A DNA stretch of 64,000 nucleotides from Flavobacteriales bacterium (GTDB lineage Bacteria; Bacteroidota; Bacteroidia; Flavobacteriales_F; PHOS-HE28), in contig JADKHI010000002.1 in NCBI GenBank assembly GCA_016721825.1, positions 620,001 to 684,000 on the forward strand, given 5' to 3'. A program made the translations under genes and the position numbers. This document shows positions 1 through 8,936 of the stretch, piece by piece. The notes under the pieces are model-generated. The model was not told where the DNA came from, made no database searches, and saw nothing but the letters and a program-made list of their open reading frames with translations. Position 1 is the first letter of the stretch; each line of letters starts with the position of its first letter.

Positions 1-62
1 GGCAGGCGGTTTGCGTCGTCGTGCCCTCGACCGCCCGTTAACTTGGCCCCATTGAACAGACC

Positions 63-752
63 ATGCTGATCCGTACCCTGCTCGCCACTTCCACGATCGC
101 CTTCAATCTGCTGGCCAACGCACAGACCCCGGCCGTTGGCGCAGCGACGCCAGCTTCTGCGAAACAAGCCTCGCCCCTGGTCGGTCCGAACTTGCTGAAG
201 AACCCGGGTGCCGAAGCCAAGGACGAGACGGAAAAGGCGGTGTGGGCAGCACCCGACCAATTCAAGGACAAGGGCTACCGGATGAACCAGGAAGCCTACG
301 GTTCGACACCCGGCGTGTTCATGAAAGGCTGGGGCGAGAAGAACAAGCACGGAGCGAACTACTTCCGCTTCACCGCTGATGAGCGGGCCGAAGTGCGGAC
401 ACAAGCGCAACGCTTCGACCTCACCAGCCTTGGCGATACGATCGATAAGGGACGTGTGATCGGACGCGTGGCAGGCTACATCGGCGCCATTGGCAACAAG
501 AGCTTCAAAGGGAACGTGGTGGTGGAGTATCGCAACAGCGACGACAAGGTGCTCAAGACCATCCGTACGCCGAACATGCCCTACGATGTGCAGCTCAGCG
601 ACCCGAAGCTGACACGCTGTTCGCAAACGCTGGTGCTACCGGTGGGCACGCGCTACGCAGCGGTCTATCTCAGCGCCTACTTCGAATCGGATGCCGACCA
701 TTCCGGCTCACTTGTGATGGACGACGTCTCATTCGAGCTGATCTACCGCTGA
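63..752 (+). CDS. Secreted hypothetical protein, jelly-roll-like
   Basis: I do not recognise a named family. The 229-residue product starts with a Sec-type signal peptide (hydrophobic stretch about residues 4-18, likely cleavage after ANA-Q at about 21). The rest alternates short beta-type segments and reads like a carbohydrate-binding-module or galactose-binding-like jelly roll: 'NLLKNPGAE' near residue 45, a common opening of such domains, and 'SLVMDDVSFELIYR' at the C-terminus, a typical closing strand. There is no T9SS sorting tail, so it is probably periplasmic. A TAnnTTTG-like box (TAACTTGG, 39-46) lies 16 nt before the ATG. The next gene begins 3 bp after the stop, so the two are probably cotranscribed. 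The fold assignment is inference. Confidence 0.7.
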   Translation: MLIRTLLATSTIAFNLLANAQTPAVGAATPASAKQASPLVGPNLLKNPGAEAKDETEKAVWAAPDQFKDKGYRMNQEAYGSTPGVFMKGWGEKNKHGANYFRFTADERAEVRTQAQRFDLTSLGDTIDKGRVIGRVAGYIGAIGNKSFKGNVVVEYRNSDDKVLKTIRTPNMPYDVQLSDPKLTRCSQTLVLPVGTRYAAVYLSAYFESDADHSGSLVMDDVSFELIYR

Positions 753-755
753 TCC

Positions 756-1208
756 ATGACCACCCGTCACCTGCTCGTTCTCACTATCCTGGCCCTTTGC
801 GGTCTGGCTTTCGTCGCGCCAAGCCCCACCCATGTACCCCAGGACCTGAAGCCCCCGAGCGAGCTCGCCCTGCTGATGCGGAACATGGCCAGCTTCATGG
901 ACACGGCCAAGAGCCACACGGTGCGCGGGATCGACCGGCCGCCCTACCCTGAGCAGTTCAAGAAGATGAAGACCGCCACGCCCACCGAGGGCATGGTAGA
1001 GCACGAAGTGTTCGACCCCTTCGCGGATTTCTTCCTGACCACCTTGGACAGCTATTACAAGGCAAAGAAGAAGGACCGTGTGCAGCGATACAATGCGTTG
1101 GTGCAAGCCTGCGCGAACTGCCACATGCAGGTGTGTCCGGGCCCATTGGTTCGCATTAAGAAGATGTACGTACCCCTGCCGGAACCCATTCCTACGAAGA
1201 AGAACTGA
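756..1208 (+). CDS. Small exported c-type cytochrome-like protein
   Basis: The 150-residue protein has an N-terminal hydrophobic signal or anchor (residues 5-22) and one haem-c attachment motif, 'CANCH', at about residue 121 in a helical C-terminal half. A CxxCH site near the C-terminus of a small helical protein resembles the cytochrome c' type of arrangement, but I cannot assign the subfamily. A periplasmic electron-transfer or haem-binding role is inferred. It follows the previous gene by 3 bp, and the downstream hydrolase starts 31 bp after its stop. The ATG start is supported by the signal sequence immediately after it. Confidence 0.75.
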   Translation: MTTRHLLVLTILALCGLAFVAPSPTHVPQDLKPPSELALLMRNMASFMDTAKSHTVRGIDRPPYPEQFKKMKTATPTEGMVEHEVFDPFADFFLTTLDSYYKAKKKDRVQRYNALVQACANCHMQVCPGPLVRIKKMYVPLPEPIPTKKN

Positions 1209-1239
1209 ACCTTTTCCTTCGGGCAGCGTCGAAGCGAAC

Positions 1240-2538
1240 ATGGTACGCAACCTGCTCCTCTCCGGCCTGCTGGCCCTGCCTGCGTCGTTGAACGCCCAAT
1301 CGCTCTACTTCCCACCGAACGGGTCCACCACCTGGGACACCCTTTCACCCGCGACACTGGGCTGGTGTCCGGACCGCATCGATAGCCTCGTGGACTTCGT
1401 GGGCTCGCGCAACAGCAAGGCCCTGCTGATCCTGAAGGACGGCAAGATCGTGCTGGAGCATTACTACGGCACCTTCACAGAGGACAGCCTGTGGTATTGG
1501 GCTTCCGCAGGGAAGACGCTGACCGCCATGCTCACGGGCATCGCGCAAGAAGAAGGCTACCTCGACATCGACAACGCATCGAGCACCTACTTGGGAACGG
1601 GCTGGACGAGCGCCACGCCGTCGCAGGAAGCGCAGATCACCGTGCGGAACCAGTTGACCATGACCTCCGGGCTCGATGACGGCTTGGGGGATGCGGACTG
1701 CACCGACCCAAGTTGCCTTCAGTACCTGGCCGACCCCGGAACGCGCTGGGCTTACCACAACGCACCGTATACCCTGTTGGATGGTGTGATCGCCGGTGCC
1801 ACGGGTACCAGCTTCAGCAACTACTTCAACACGCGCATCCGCAACCCGATCGGCATGGACGGGTTCTGGTTCCCTGCCGGGTACAACAACGTCTACTTCA
1901 GCAAAGCGCGCAGCATGGCACGCTATGGGTTGCTAGCGTTGAACAGGGGCATTTGGAACACGGACACGATCCTTCACGATACGGGTTACTTCACGGACAT
2001 GACGACGCCTTCGCAGGGCTTGAACGAGAGCTACGGCTACCTGTGGTGGCTGAACGGGCAGCCCAGCTTCATGATACCCACTGTCCAGTTCGTGTTCCCC
2101 GGTATGCTGATGCCTGATGCACCAACGGACATGTTCAGCGCCCTCGGCAAGAACGACCAGTTGCTGAACGTTGTGCCCAGCCAGAACCTGGTGGTGGTGC
2201 GCATGGGCAACGAAGCCTACGGTTCCCTGTCCGTGGCCATCGTGTTCAACAACGAGATGTGGCAATACATCAACCAGCTGAGCTGTGCCACGGGTGTCGC
2301 CGATCCAACCGTCCGGTCCACTGCATTGCACGCCTACCCCAACCCCAGTGCGGACCAGGTGACGATCACGCTACCCGCCAACGCGAATTGGAACGATCTG
2401 CGCTTGACGGACGCCCTTGGCCGTGAAGTGCTTGTCCGCCGCAACGGCGCTGTTCTTGACCTCACCACGCTTCCGTCGGGCACCTACACCTTGAGCCTGC
2501 GCGCTAGCCTTGAGCGCACGCGCCTGGTAAAGCAGTAG
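1240..2538 (+). CDS. T9SS-exported beta-lactamase-family serine hydrolase
   Basis: This is a 432-residue class C beta-lactamase / penicillin-binding-protein-like hydrolase. The open frame extends upstream to 1078, but the ATG at 1240 is chosen because a signal peptide (MVRNLLLSGLLALPASLNAQ) follows directly and the extension only overlaps the preceding gene. The catalytic SxxK is 'SAGK' at about residue 89, and the YxN-type motif is 'YHN' at about residue 173. The last 80 residues, with 'YPNPSADQ' followed by a short beta-sandwich, match the type A T9SS sorting domain, so the enzyme should cross the outer membrane and be surface-anchored or released. Family members include esterases and D-amino-acid peptidases; the substrate is unknown. 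The next gene is convergent, 2 bp away. Confidence 0.88.
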   Translation: MVRNLLLSGLLALPASLNAQSLYFPPNGSTTWDTLSPATLGWCPDRIDSLVDFVGSRNSKALLILKDGKIVLEHYYGTFTEDSLWYWASAGKTLTAMLTGIAQEEGYLDIDNASSTYLGTGWTSATPSQEAQITVRNQLTMTSGLDDGLGDADCTDPSCLQYLADPGTRWAYHNAPYTLLDGVIAGATGTSFSNYFNTRIRNPIGMDGFWFPAGYNNVYFSKARSMARYGLLALNRGIWNTDTILHDTGYFTDMTTPSQGLNESYGYLWWLNGQPSFMIPTVQFVFPGMLMPDAPTDMFSALGKNDQLLNVVPSQNLVVVRMGNEAYGSLSVAIVFNNEMWQYINQLSCATGVADPTVRSTALHAYPNPSADQVTITLPANANWNDLRLTDALGREVLVRRNGAVLDLTTLPSGTYTLSLRASLERTRLVKQ

Positions 2539-2540
2539 GA

Positions 2541-3146
2541 TCAACGCCAGGCGGCCACGGGCGTCACCTTCCCTCCGGGTGTACGGTGGCCTTGCGGATA
2601 GAAAGCACCGACCTTGACCTGCGCTCCGGTAAGAAAGCCGGTGATGGTCTCATGCCCTTCGGCAGCGCGAAGCACCAACTCGGCGGTGGCCTCGGCGTCA
2701 TTGCCCGCGCGATGGTGCTTCAGCGGAATGCCATGGGCATTGCAGAGCGCCTTCAGGTTGTACGTCGGCCGGCCAGGCCATGCACGTCGGGCCATGCTGA
2801 CGCTACAGAAATACTGGAAGGTGGGGTGCGGCTGCCCGTGGCTGGAGAGCGTGGCGCGGATCACCCCCATGTCGAAACTGGCGTTGTGGGCCACCACGGT
2901 GCCGTGTTCCAATAAGGTCACGGCCTCCTCCCACACAGCCTCCCAACGCGGGGCATCGGCCACATCGTTCGGTGTGATGCCATGCACGGCCACGTTCCAT
3001 GGGCTGAAGTAGGGCCACTGCCGCGGCTTGATCAGCCAGTTGCGCACCTCACGCACCACCCCACCCCGCACCACCGCAATGCCCAGTTCACAGGGGCTGT
3101 CGGGCTGTGCCGTGGCCGTTTCGAAGTCGAGGGCGAGGAAGTCCAT
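2541..3146 (-). CDS. DEDDh 3'-5' exonuclease (PolIII epsilon-like)
   Basis: The 201-residue protein is a ribonuclease-H-fold exonuclease of the DnaQ/epsilon type. The ExoI motif is 'LDFET' at residues 6-10 (Asp and Glu metal ligands). ExoII is 'VAHNASFD' at about 86-93. ExoIII is 'HHRAGNDAEATAEL' at about 143-156, carrying the catalytic His and last Asp. It has only the nuclease domain, so it could be a proofreading subunit or a repair or RNA-trimming exonuclease. It lies at the end of a minus-strand run with dapA and ligA. The ATG at 3146 starts directly before the ExoI strand, as in other members. Confidence 0.88.
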   Translation of the reverse strand: MDFLALDFETATAQPDSPCELGIAVVRGGVVREVRNWLIKPRQWPYFSPWNVAVHGITPNDVADAPRWEAVWEEAVTLLEHGTVVAHNASFDMGVIRATLSSHGQPHPTFQYFCSVSMARRAWPGRPTYNLKALCNAHGIPLKHHRAGNDAEATAELVLRAAEGHETITGFLTGAQVKVGAFYPQGHRTPGGKVTPVAAWR

Positions 3147-3150
3147 CGGG

Positions 3151-3450
3151 TTACTTCGCTATGGATCGAACACGGTTCACTGCTAGTTCGATCAACCACG
3201 CATACAAAACCAAGTTCAACGAGAAGCCAAGGAAAGAGATGATCGGGTGAACAGCATTCGGGAAGATCGTTGTACTAGGAAAGAGAAGCACATCATACGC
3301 CCTCGCCATCAGCCACTTCAACGACCAGGGTGCTAGTACCAAACCTTCATCTTCGGCGACAACACCCGGGAGACAGAGAAAAGCAACATTGAATAGTGCG
3401 AAAAGAGTGATCCAAAAAACTGGACGGCGATTAGGCTTACTCACGGCCAT
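3151..3450 (-). CDS. Small membrane protein, unknown
   Basis: The product of about 99 residues has two clear hydrophobic segments (about residues 10-30 and 68-90), separated by a loop rich in aromatic residues. I do not recognise the family. A TTG at 3459 would overlap the dapA stop, but the ATG at 3450 (MAVSKPN...) gives a more natural positive-inside N-terminus. It sits between dapA and the exonuclease gene with spacings of 5 bp or less on both sides, so it is probably in the same transcript. The base composition is a little more AT-rich than the neighbours. Confidence 0.55.
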   Translation of the reverse strand: MAVSKPNRRPVFWITLFALFNVAFLCLPGVVAEDEGLVLAPWSLKWLMARAYDVLLFPSTTIFPNAVHPIISFLGFSLNLVLYAWLIELAVNRVRSIAK

Positions 3451-3455
3451 GAAAG

Positions 3456-4350
3456 TCAAAGCTTCACCACCTCAGCATCCGCCAAGGCATGGTAAAGCTT
3501 GTTGGCCGTGGCCTCGCTGATATTCACCAGCGGCAGGCGCATGGTGTCGCCGCAGATGCCCAGCACCTTCAGCACGTTCTTGATGCCGCCCGGATTGCCT
3601 TCAGCGAAGAGCAGGTCGATGACCTCGATCAACCGGAGGTGTTCCTTGCGCGCGGTCTCCAGGTCGCCTTTGAGGGCGGCATTCACCAGGGCGCTGAACT
3701 CCTGCGGGCAGGGCGTTCCCGACCACGCTGATAACGCCGACGCCCCCGAGAGCGATGATGGGCAGGGTAAGCGCATCGTCACCACTGATGAGCATGAAGT
3801 CCTTCGGCTTATGCTTCAGGATCCGGCCCATCTGGTCAAGGTTGGCGCTGGCCTCCTTGATGGCGATGATGTTCTTGAAGTCCTTCGCCAGCCGAAGCGT
3901 GGTGTCGGCGGCCATGTTGCTACCGGTGCGGCCCGGCACGTTGTAAAGGATGATGGGCCGCAGGGCCACCTGTGCGATGGCCTTGTAGTGCTGGTAGATG
4001 CCTTCCTGGGTGGGCTTGTTGTAATACGGGCTCACACTGAGGATGGCATCCACGCCGTCCATCTCGAAGCTGTTGAGGGCCTCGATCACCTCGGCGGTGT
4101 TGCTGCCTCCCACCCCGAGCACCACAGGCACCCGGTTGCGCACGAAACCGATGGTCTGCGCGAGCAGTTCGTACTTCTCGGCCTTGGTCAAGGTGACGCT
4201 TTCGCCGGTGGTGCCCATTACAACGAGGTAGTCCACTTCACCGGCGATCTGGTGCTCGATGAGCTTCTCCAGCGCCACATAGTCGATGGCGCCGTTGGGT
4301 CTGAAGGGCGTTACGAGGGCCACGCCGAGGCCAAAAAAACGGGAGTCCAT
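3456..4350 (-). CDS. dapA: 4-hydroxy-tetrahydrodipicolinate synthase, frameshifted
   Basis: DapA condenses pyruvate with aspartate semialdehyde in lysine and diaminopimelate synthesis. Family marks: 'MGTTGES' near residue 45 (substrate-binding Thr-Thr), 'YYNKP', 'LYNVPGRTG' near 135 (catalytic Tyr) and 'AIKEAS' near 165 (Schiff-base Lys). The frame breaks after 'VVGNALP' (about residue 217) and continues in another frame with 'PQEFSALVNAALKGD' to the stop at 3456. Removing one G from the GGG run at 3706-3708 (plus strand) restores a normal protein of about 297 residues. All catalytic residues precede the break. Either a single-base sequencing error or a recent inactivation would explain it; I favour error. 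It is followed by the small membrane protein and preceded at 2 bp by the DUF6913-type gene. Confidence 0.9.
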
Positions 4351-4351
4351 A

Positions 4352-4927
4352 TCAGTTGAGGGAAGGTTCGTTGGTGGCCGGCGAGTTGATCATCAGCAGG
4401 TAGCGGTCCACCTGGGCGATGAATTGTGGTAGGCTGTTGGCGCCTGCCATGTCGATCATCATGTCGAGGAAATGCTTGTTGCTATCGCCCCAGCGCCCCA
4501 CCTTGAACCGGGCACGGCTCTTGGCCACGATGTACTGTATCGGCAGGTAGTCCGTGAGCGTCAGATCGATGAGCACATCGAATTCCTCGGCGATGAAGTT
4601 GTTCACCGTGTTGCCACCGGGTATGCGGTACCAGTTGAGGTCCTTTTGGTGGATGGCGTCGAAGTGGAGCTTGGCAGCGAGGTAATGCGGCATCACCTTG
4701 TCGTCGTAATAGCCCAGGCATTGGATGCGGTGGATGCCGTGCTCCTCCTTGATGCGCTTCACGTAGTTGCGGACATGCGCGTGGGCTTGTTCGTCGGTGG
4801 CGACGTACACGATACCGATCTTCACGCTGGCCGCAAGGTTCTTGGCCACGGGGCGGCGGTCGGGCATGGCCTCGCGCAACAGGGCTCTACGGCCCAGCCA
4901 TTCCTTGATGCGGTCGAACAGTTTCAT
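4352..4927 (-). CDS. DUF6913-type conserved Bacteroidota protein
   Basis: The 191-residue soluble protein resembles a conserved Bacteroidota family that I associate with DUF6913. It has a basic N-terminus (MKLFDRIKEWLGRR), then an alpha/beta domain starting 'SVKIGIVYVATDEQ' near residue 35. Later segments are 'GYYDDK' and 'NNFIAEEFDVLIDLTLTDYLPIQYIVAKS'. The pattern of beta strands ending in small or acidic residues recalls a Rossmann-like or nucleotide-interacting fold, but no catalytic motif is evident and the function is unknown. It overlaps ligA by 4 bp and is 2 bp before dapA, so the three form one operon. Confidence 0.72.
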   Translation of the reverse strand: MKLFDRIKEWLGRRALLREAMPDRRPVAKNLAASVKIGIVYVATDEQAHAHVRNYVKRIKEEHGIHRIQCLGYYDDKVMPHYLAAKLHFDAIHQKDLNWYRIPGGNTVNNFIAEEFDVLIDLTLTDYLPIQYIVAKSRARFKVGRWGDSNKHFLDMMIDMAGANSLPQFIAQVDRYLLMINSPATNEPSLN

Positions 4928-6939
4928 GCTCCGATCATCCTCCTGTATTCCTCCTCATCGATCACTGGCACTCCGAGCTCCTCGGCCTTGGTGCGCTTGG
5001 CAGGGCCCATATCGGCACCGGCGAGCACAAAGCTCGTCTTCTTGCTGATGGAACCGCTCACCTTGCCTCCGTGGCTTTCAATGGACGCCTTGATGCCGTC
5101 GCGGCTGAAATTGAGGAAAACCCCTGACACCACGATGCTTTTCCCCGCAAGCAGGTCGCTGACCGGCCCTTGCTGAGCCTCCCCTTGAAAGCACAGACCG
5201 GTCTCTCGTAGGCGTTCAACGATGCTCCGGTTCCCTTCCACAGCGAAAAAGTCCAGGATGCTCTGCGCGATCACGCCGCCTACCTCGTCAATGCCAGTGA
5301 GCTCCTCCTTCCCCATGGAAATGAGCTTGTCGATGGACCCGACCGACCGTGCGATCTTCTTCGCCACGGTCTCTCCCACATGCCGGATGCCCAAGGCGAA
5401 GAGGACCTGCTCGAACGGAATGGCCTTGCTGGCCGCGATGCCATCGATCACCTGGCTGGCGCTCTTCTCACCCCAACCCTTGCCAAGGTCCAACAGTTGT
5501 TCCTTCTTCAGATCGTAGAGGTCGGCCACGTTGTGGATCAGGCCAGCGCGAACGAGTTCGACGACGGTCTCGCCGCCCAGCCCATCAATGGCCATCATCT
5601 TCCGGCCCACGAAATGCTCGATGCGCCCCGTTATCTGCGGCGGGCAGGCGTGTTCGTTGGGGCAGTAATGCTGCGCTTCGCCTTCGTATCGGACCAAGGC
5701 GGTGTTGCATTCCGGGCAGTTCTCTGGAAAGACCACAGGTGCGGCATCCGCGACACGTCGCGCCAGTTCCACACCAACGATCTTGGGGATGATCTCGCCG
5801 CCCTTCTCCACCTTCACGAAGTCGCCGATGTGCAGGTCGAGCTTGGCGATCTGATCGGCGTTGTGGAGCGACGCACGCTTGACGGTGGTACCTGCCAGCA
5901 GCACAGGTTCCAGCTCGGCCACGGGTGTGATGGCGCCGGTGCGACCCACTTGATAGCCCACGCCGTTCAAGCGGGTCACCGCCTGCTCTGCTTGGAACTT
6001 ATAGGCAATGGCCCAGCGCGGGCTCTTCGCAGTAAGGCCCAGTTCCTCCTGCACATTGCGGTCGTCCACCTTCACCACAACACCGTCGATGTCCATCTCC
6101 AGCTGGTGGCGGGCCTTGTCCCAGTGATCGATGAAGGCCATGATCCCTTCCACACTATCTGCACGCTCGATGAAGCGGCGCTTAGGGTCGGGTGTCTTGA
6201 ACCCCCAGCGGTGTGCGGCCTGTATGTTCTCGTAGTGGCTGCGCGAAGGCAGGTGTTCACCTTGGAGCGTATAGATGAAGTTGTCGAGCCCGCGCTTGGC
6301 CACGTCCTTCGGATCCTGCTGCTTGAGCGAACCGGCGGCTGTGTTGCGCGGGTTGGCGTAAAGCTCCTCCCCGTTACGGGCCCGCTCGGCGTTCAGCTTG
6401 TCGAACTGGGCACGCATGAAGAGGATCTCGCCACGGGCCTCCAGTTCCTTGGGGAAGTCGCCGCGCAGCTTCAGCGGAATGGAACGGACGGTGCGCACGT
6501 TGGCCGTGATATCGTCACCCTTCTCCCCATCGCCGCGGGTGACGCCGCGCACCAGTTCACCGTTCAGATAACTGAGGCTGATGGCCACACCATCGTACTT
6601 CAGTTCCATCACATAAGTGGTACGCCCCACTTCCTTCTCGGCACGCGCCACGAACTCGGCCACCTCCTCACGGCTGTAGCTGTTGCTCAAGGACAACATG
6701 GGGTACTTGTGCACCACCGTCACGAAGGACTTGGTGATGTCGCCGCCGACGCGCTGTGTGGGGCTGTTGGCGTCGGCCAGCTCGGGGTGCTCGGCCTCCA
6801 GCTGCTCGAGCTCCTTCAGCATCACGTCGAACTGCTGGTCACTGATCATGGGCTCGGCGAGCACATAGTAGCGGTGGTTGTGGAGTTCCAGCTCCTGGCG
6901 CAGGGTGGTGATCCGGTCGGTCGCTTCGCTCTTCGTCAT
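4924..6939 (-). CDS. ligA: NAD-dependent DNA ligase LigA
   Basis: LigA seals nicks in DNA using NAD+ during replication and repair. At 671 residues it has the usual length. Domain Ia ('NHRYYVLAEPMISDQQFD', residues 21-38) precedes the adenylation domain with the active-site Lys in 'ELKYDG' (Lys about 114). An OB fold follows, then a four-Cys zinc finger ('CPEC' and 'CPNEHACP', about 408-432), helix-hairpin-helix repeats (about 440-580) and a C-terminal BRCT domain (about 590-671, 'SIVVSGVF...SFVLAG'). Nothing is missing. It overlaps the downstream DUF6913-type gene by 4 bp and follows prmC by 12 bp on the same strand. Confidence 0.97.
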   Translation of the reverse strand: MTKSEATDRITTLRQELELHNHRYYVLAEPMISDQQFDVMLKELEQLEAEHPELADANSPTQRVGGDITKSFVTVVHKYPMLSLSNSYSREEVAEFVARAEKEVGRTTYVMELKYDGVAISLSYLNGELVRGVTRGDGEKGDDITANVRTVRSIPLKLRGDFPKELEARGEILFMRAQFDKLNAERARNGEELYANPRNTAAGSLKQQDPKDVAKRGLDNFIYTLQGEHLPSRSHYENIQAAHRWGFKTPDPKRRFIERADSVEGIMAFIDHWDKARHQLEMDIDGVVVKVDDRNVQEELGLTAKSPRWAIAYKFQAEQAVTRLNGVGYQVGRTGAITPVAELEPVLLAGTTVKRASLHNADQIAKLDLHIGDFVKVEKGGEIIPKIVGVELARRVADAAPVVFPENCPECNTALVRYEGEAQHYCPNEHACPPQITGRIEHFVGRKMMAIDGLGGETVVELVRAGLIHNVADLYDLKKEQLLDLGKGWGEKSASQVIDGIAASKAIPFEQVLFALGIRHVGETVAKKIARSVGSIDKLISMGKEELTGIDEVGGVIAQSILDFFAVEGNRSIVERLRETGLCFQGEAQQGPVSDLLAGKSIVVSGVFLNFSRDGIKASIESHGGKVSGSISKKTSFVLAGADMGPAKRTKAEELGVPVIDEEEYRRMIGA

Positions 6940-6951
6940 TTCATTCGCTCA

Positions 6952-7806
6952 TCAACGCGTGGCCCGCACAAAGCGCGGCGCCCCGCTAAGGTCCTTGATG
7001 GATCGTACGTCGTGGTAGCCAAACTGCTCCAGCAGCACGGCCACCTCAGGGGAATGGATGTGGTGCCCTTCGAACCACAGCGCACCACCGGTTGACAATG
7101 CGCTCAGTGCCTTTCCCCCGATAGCCCGGTAGAAGCGCAGGGGATCGGTGTCCTCCACCAACAAGGCAAGGTGTGGTTCGTGCGCGCGCACGTGAATGCC
7201 AAGACCTGCTTCCTCGGAACGGGGCACGTACGGTGGATTGCTGACGATGAGGTCCACCGACGGAATTACCAGGTCAGCATGAAGCACGTCGCCATGAAGC
7301 CAGGTGACCTCCAACGCATTGCGGCGACCATTGTCCATGGCACGAAGGAGCGCTTGGTCGCTCACATCGATGCCCGTGACCTGCGCCTCGGGGAAGAACT
7401 TCTTCAATGCCAGAGCGATGCACCCACTGCCGGTGCCGAGGTCCAGGATGCGTGATGGCCGAATGCCGGAACGATGGATGAGTTCAACGAGTTCTTCCGT
7501 TTCAGGGCGTGGGATCAACACATTGGAGTCCACGCCGATCACCAGCCCGTGGAATTCCGTTTCACCGATCACATACTGAAGGGGTTCGCCAGTGCGCAAG
7601 CGTTTCAATGGCATGTAGACCCGCAGGAGTTCGCTCTCGCTCAGAGCGGCATCCCGGTCCATCAGGACGCGGATTAGGTCCCATCCGAGACCATGGTGGA
7701 AGATGGCGGCGGCGATGGCGCGCACCTCCGTGGCCGGGTACAGGTCGCCCAGATCACGCTGGTATTGCTCCAGCACGGCGTTCACGGTATTGGTGGCCAC
7801 GCGCAT
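6952..7806 (-). CDS. prmC: Release factor glutamine methyltransferase PrmC
   Basis: PrmC methylates the GGQ glutamine of peptide-chain release factors using SAM. The 284-residue protein has an N-terminal helical domain (residues 1-90) and a Rossmann methyltransferase domain. The SAM motif is 'LDLGTGSGCIAL' at about 121-132, and the catalytic 'NPPY' is at about 190-193, followed by 'VPRSE'. It is divergent from ribD with 71 bp between the starts, and a GAACTTTG box (7829-7836, one mismatch to TAnnTTTG, minus strand) lies 22 nt before the ATG. It leads the minus-strand run prmC-ligA-DUF6913-dapA. Confidence 0.95.
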   Translation of the reverse strand: MRVATNTVNAVLEQYQRDLGDLYPATEVRAIAAAIFHHGLGWDLIRVLMDRDAALSESELLRVYMPLKRLRTGEPLQYVIGETEFHGLVIGVDSNVLIPRPETEELVELIHRSGIRPSRILDLGTGSGCIALALKKFFPEAQVTGIDVSDQALLRAMDNGRRNALEVTWLHGDVLHADLVIPSVDLIVSNPPYVPRSEEAGLGIHVRAHEPHLALLVEDTDPLRFYRAIGGKALSALSTGGALWFEGHHIHSPEVAVLLEQFGYHDVRSIKDLSGAPRFVRATR

Positions 7807-7877
7807 CGGTCAGATCGGGAGTGAGGCGCAAAGTTCGGCATGGAACGCGCTTCGCATCTTCGCGGTCCCGAACACCG

Positions 7878-8936
7878 ATGGATCACACGCCTTGGATGCA
7901 ACGCTGCCTGCAACTGGCCCGCAACGGCGCCGGTGCTGTAGCGCCGAACCCCCTGGTGGGCGCCGTGCTGGTCCATGGCGATCGGATCCTGGCCGAAGGC
8001 TGGCACCGCTCCTACGGTGGTCCGCATGCCGAAGTGGAATGCCTGAACGCCTTCAGTGACGGACCCTTGCCTGTGGATGCGGTCATGTACGTGAGCCTGG
8101 AACCTTGCTCACATCACGGACGCACACCACCTTGCGCGGATCTGCTGATCGAGCGCGGTGTGAAACATGTGGTCGTCGCGCATGTGGACCCCTTTCCAGA
8201 GGTGAGCGGTCGTGGCATTGCGCGTTTGCGCGAAGCGGGCATCCGGGTCGATGTGGGTGTGCGCGAAGAAGAAGCTCGATGGACCAACCGCCGCTTTCTC
8301 ACTTCGGTGGAGCGGCAACGACCCTACATCATCCTGAAATGGGCCCGCTCCGCGGATGGATTTCTCGATCGACACCCTCGGGGTGAGCGTGGCGTGCAAC
8401 GCATCAGTTCACCGGCCACCGACGTGCTCGTGCATCGCTGGCGGAGCGAGGAACAAGCGATCCTTGTGGGCAGCCGCACGGTCGTGAACGATGATCCGCA
8501 GTTGACGGTGCGTCTTGTGGAAGGTCGCTCACCCTTGCGTGTGGTGCTCGATCGGAACAACGCGGCACCTGCAGGCTCCAAGGTGTTCGACATGTCCGCT
8601 CCAACGCTCTTGTTCACTGTTGCCCAACGACCCGATGTGGAAGCGGAGCAAGTGATGATCGCTGCTTCAGAGAACGTGCTGGACCGGCTGGTGGAGGAGT
8701 TGAACGCTCGTAGTGTCCGTTCCGTGCTGGTTGAAGGCGGGGCGGAGCTGCTCCGACATTTCCTACAGCGTGGACTGTGGGATGAGGCCCGCGTGATCAC
8801 CGGTGAAGTGGTGTTCGGCGCAGGCACCAAGGCTCCTTCGTTGGGTCTTGCACCACTACGCACTGAGCGATCCGGCACCGACAGCATCCAGTACTTCACC
8901 CATACCAACGCCCCTGATCCAACATGGTCCTGGTGA
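7878..8936 (+). CDS. ribD: Bifunctional riboflavin deaminase/reductase RibD
   Basis: RibD deaminates and then reduces the pyrimidine intermediate in riboflavin synthesis. The frame is open upstream to 7509, but the ATG at 7878 begins exactly at the conserved N-terminus (MDHTPWMQRCLQLA). The deaminase domain (1-145) has zinc motifs 'HAEV' (about 53) and 'PCSHHGRTPPC' (about 78-88). The reductase domain (150-352) contains 'VNDDPQLTVR' and 'VLVEGGAELL' near its end. The length of 352 residues is normal. It is divergent from prmC and overlaps the downstream permease gene by 13 bp. ribH lies 12 kb away, so the pathway genes are scattered. Confidence 0.95.
   Translation: MDHTPWMQRCLQLARNGAGAVAPNPLVGAVLVHGDRILAEGWHRSYGGPHAEVECLNAFSDGPLPVDAVMYVSLEPCSHHGRTPPCADLLIERGVKHVVVAHVDPFPEVSGRGIARLREAGIRVDVGVREEEARWTNRRFLTSVERQRPYIILKWARSADGFLDRHPRGERGVQRISSPATDVLVHRWRSEEQAILVGSRTVVNDDPQLTVRLVEGRSPLRVVLDRNNAAPAGSKVFDMSAPTLLFTVAQRPDVEAEQVMIAASENVLDRLVEELNARSVRSVLVEGGAELLRHFLQRGLWDEARVITGEVVFGAGTKAPSLGLAPLRTERSGTDSIQYFTHTNAPDPTWSW

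Noticed and set aside
5380..7095. Long plus-strand open frame (571 codons) opposite ligA and prmC
   Set aside because: It lies antisense to clearly conserved genes, has His/Val/Leu-rich low-complexity composition typical of GC-driven shadow frames, and no recognisable domain.
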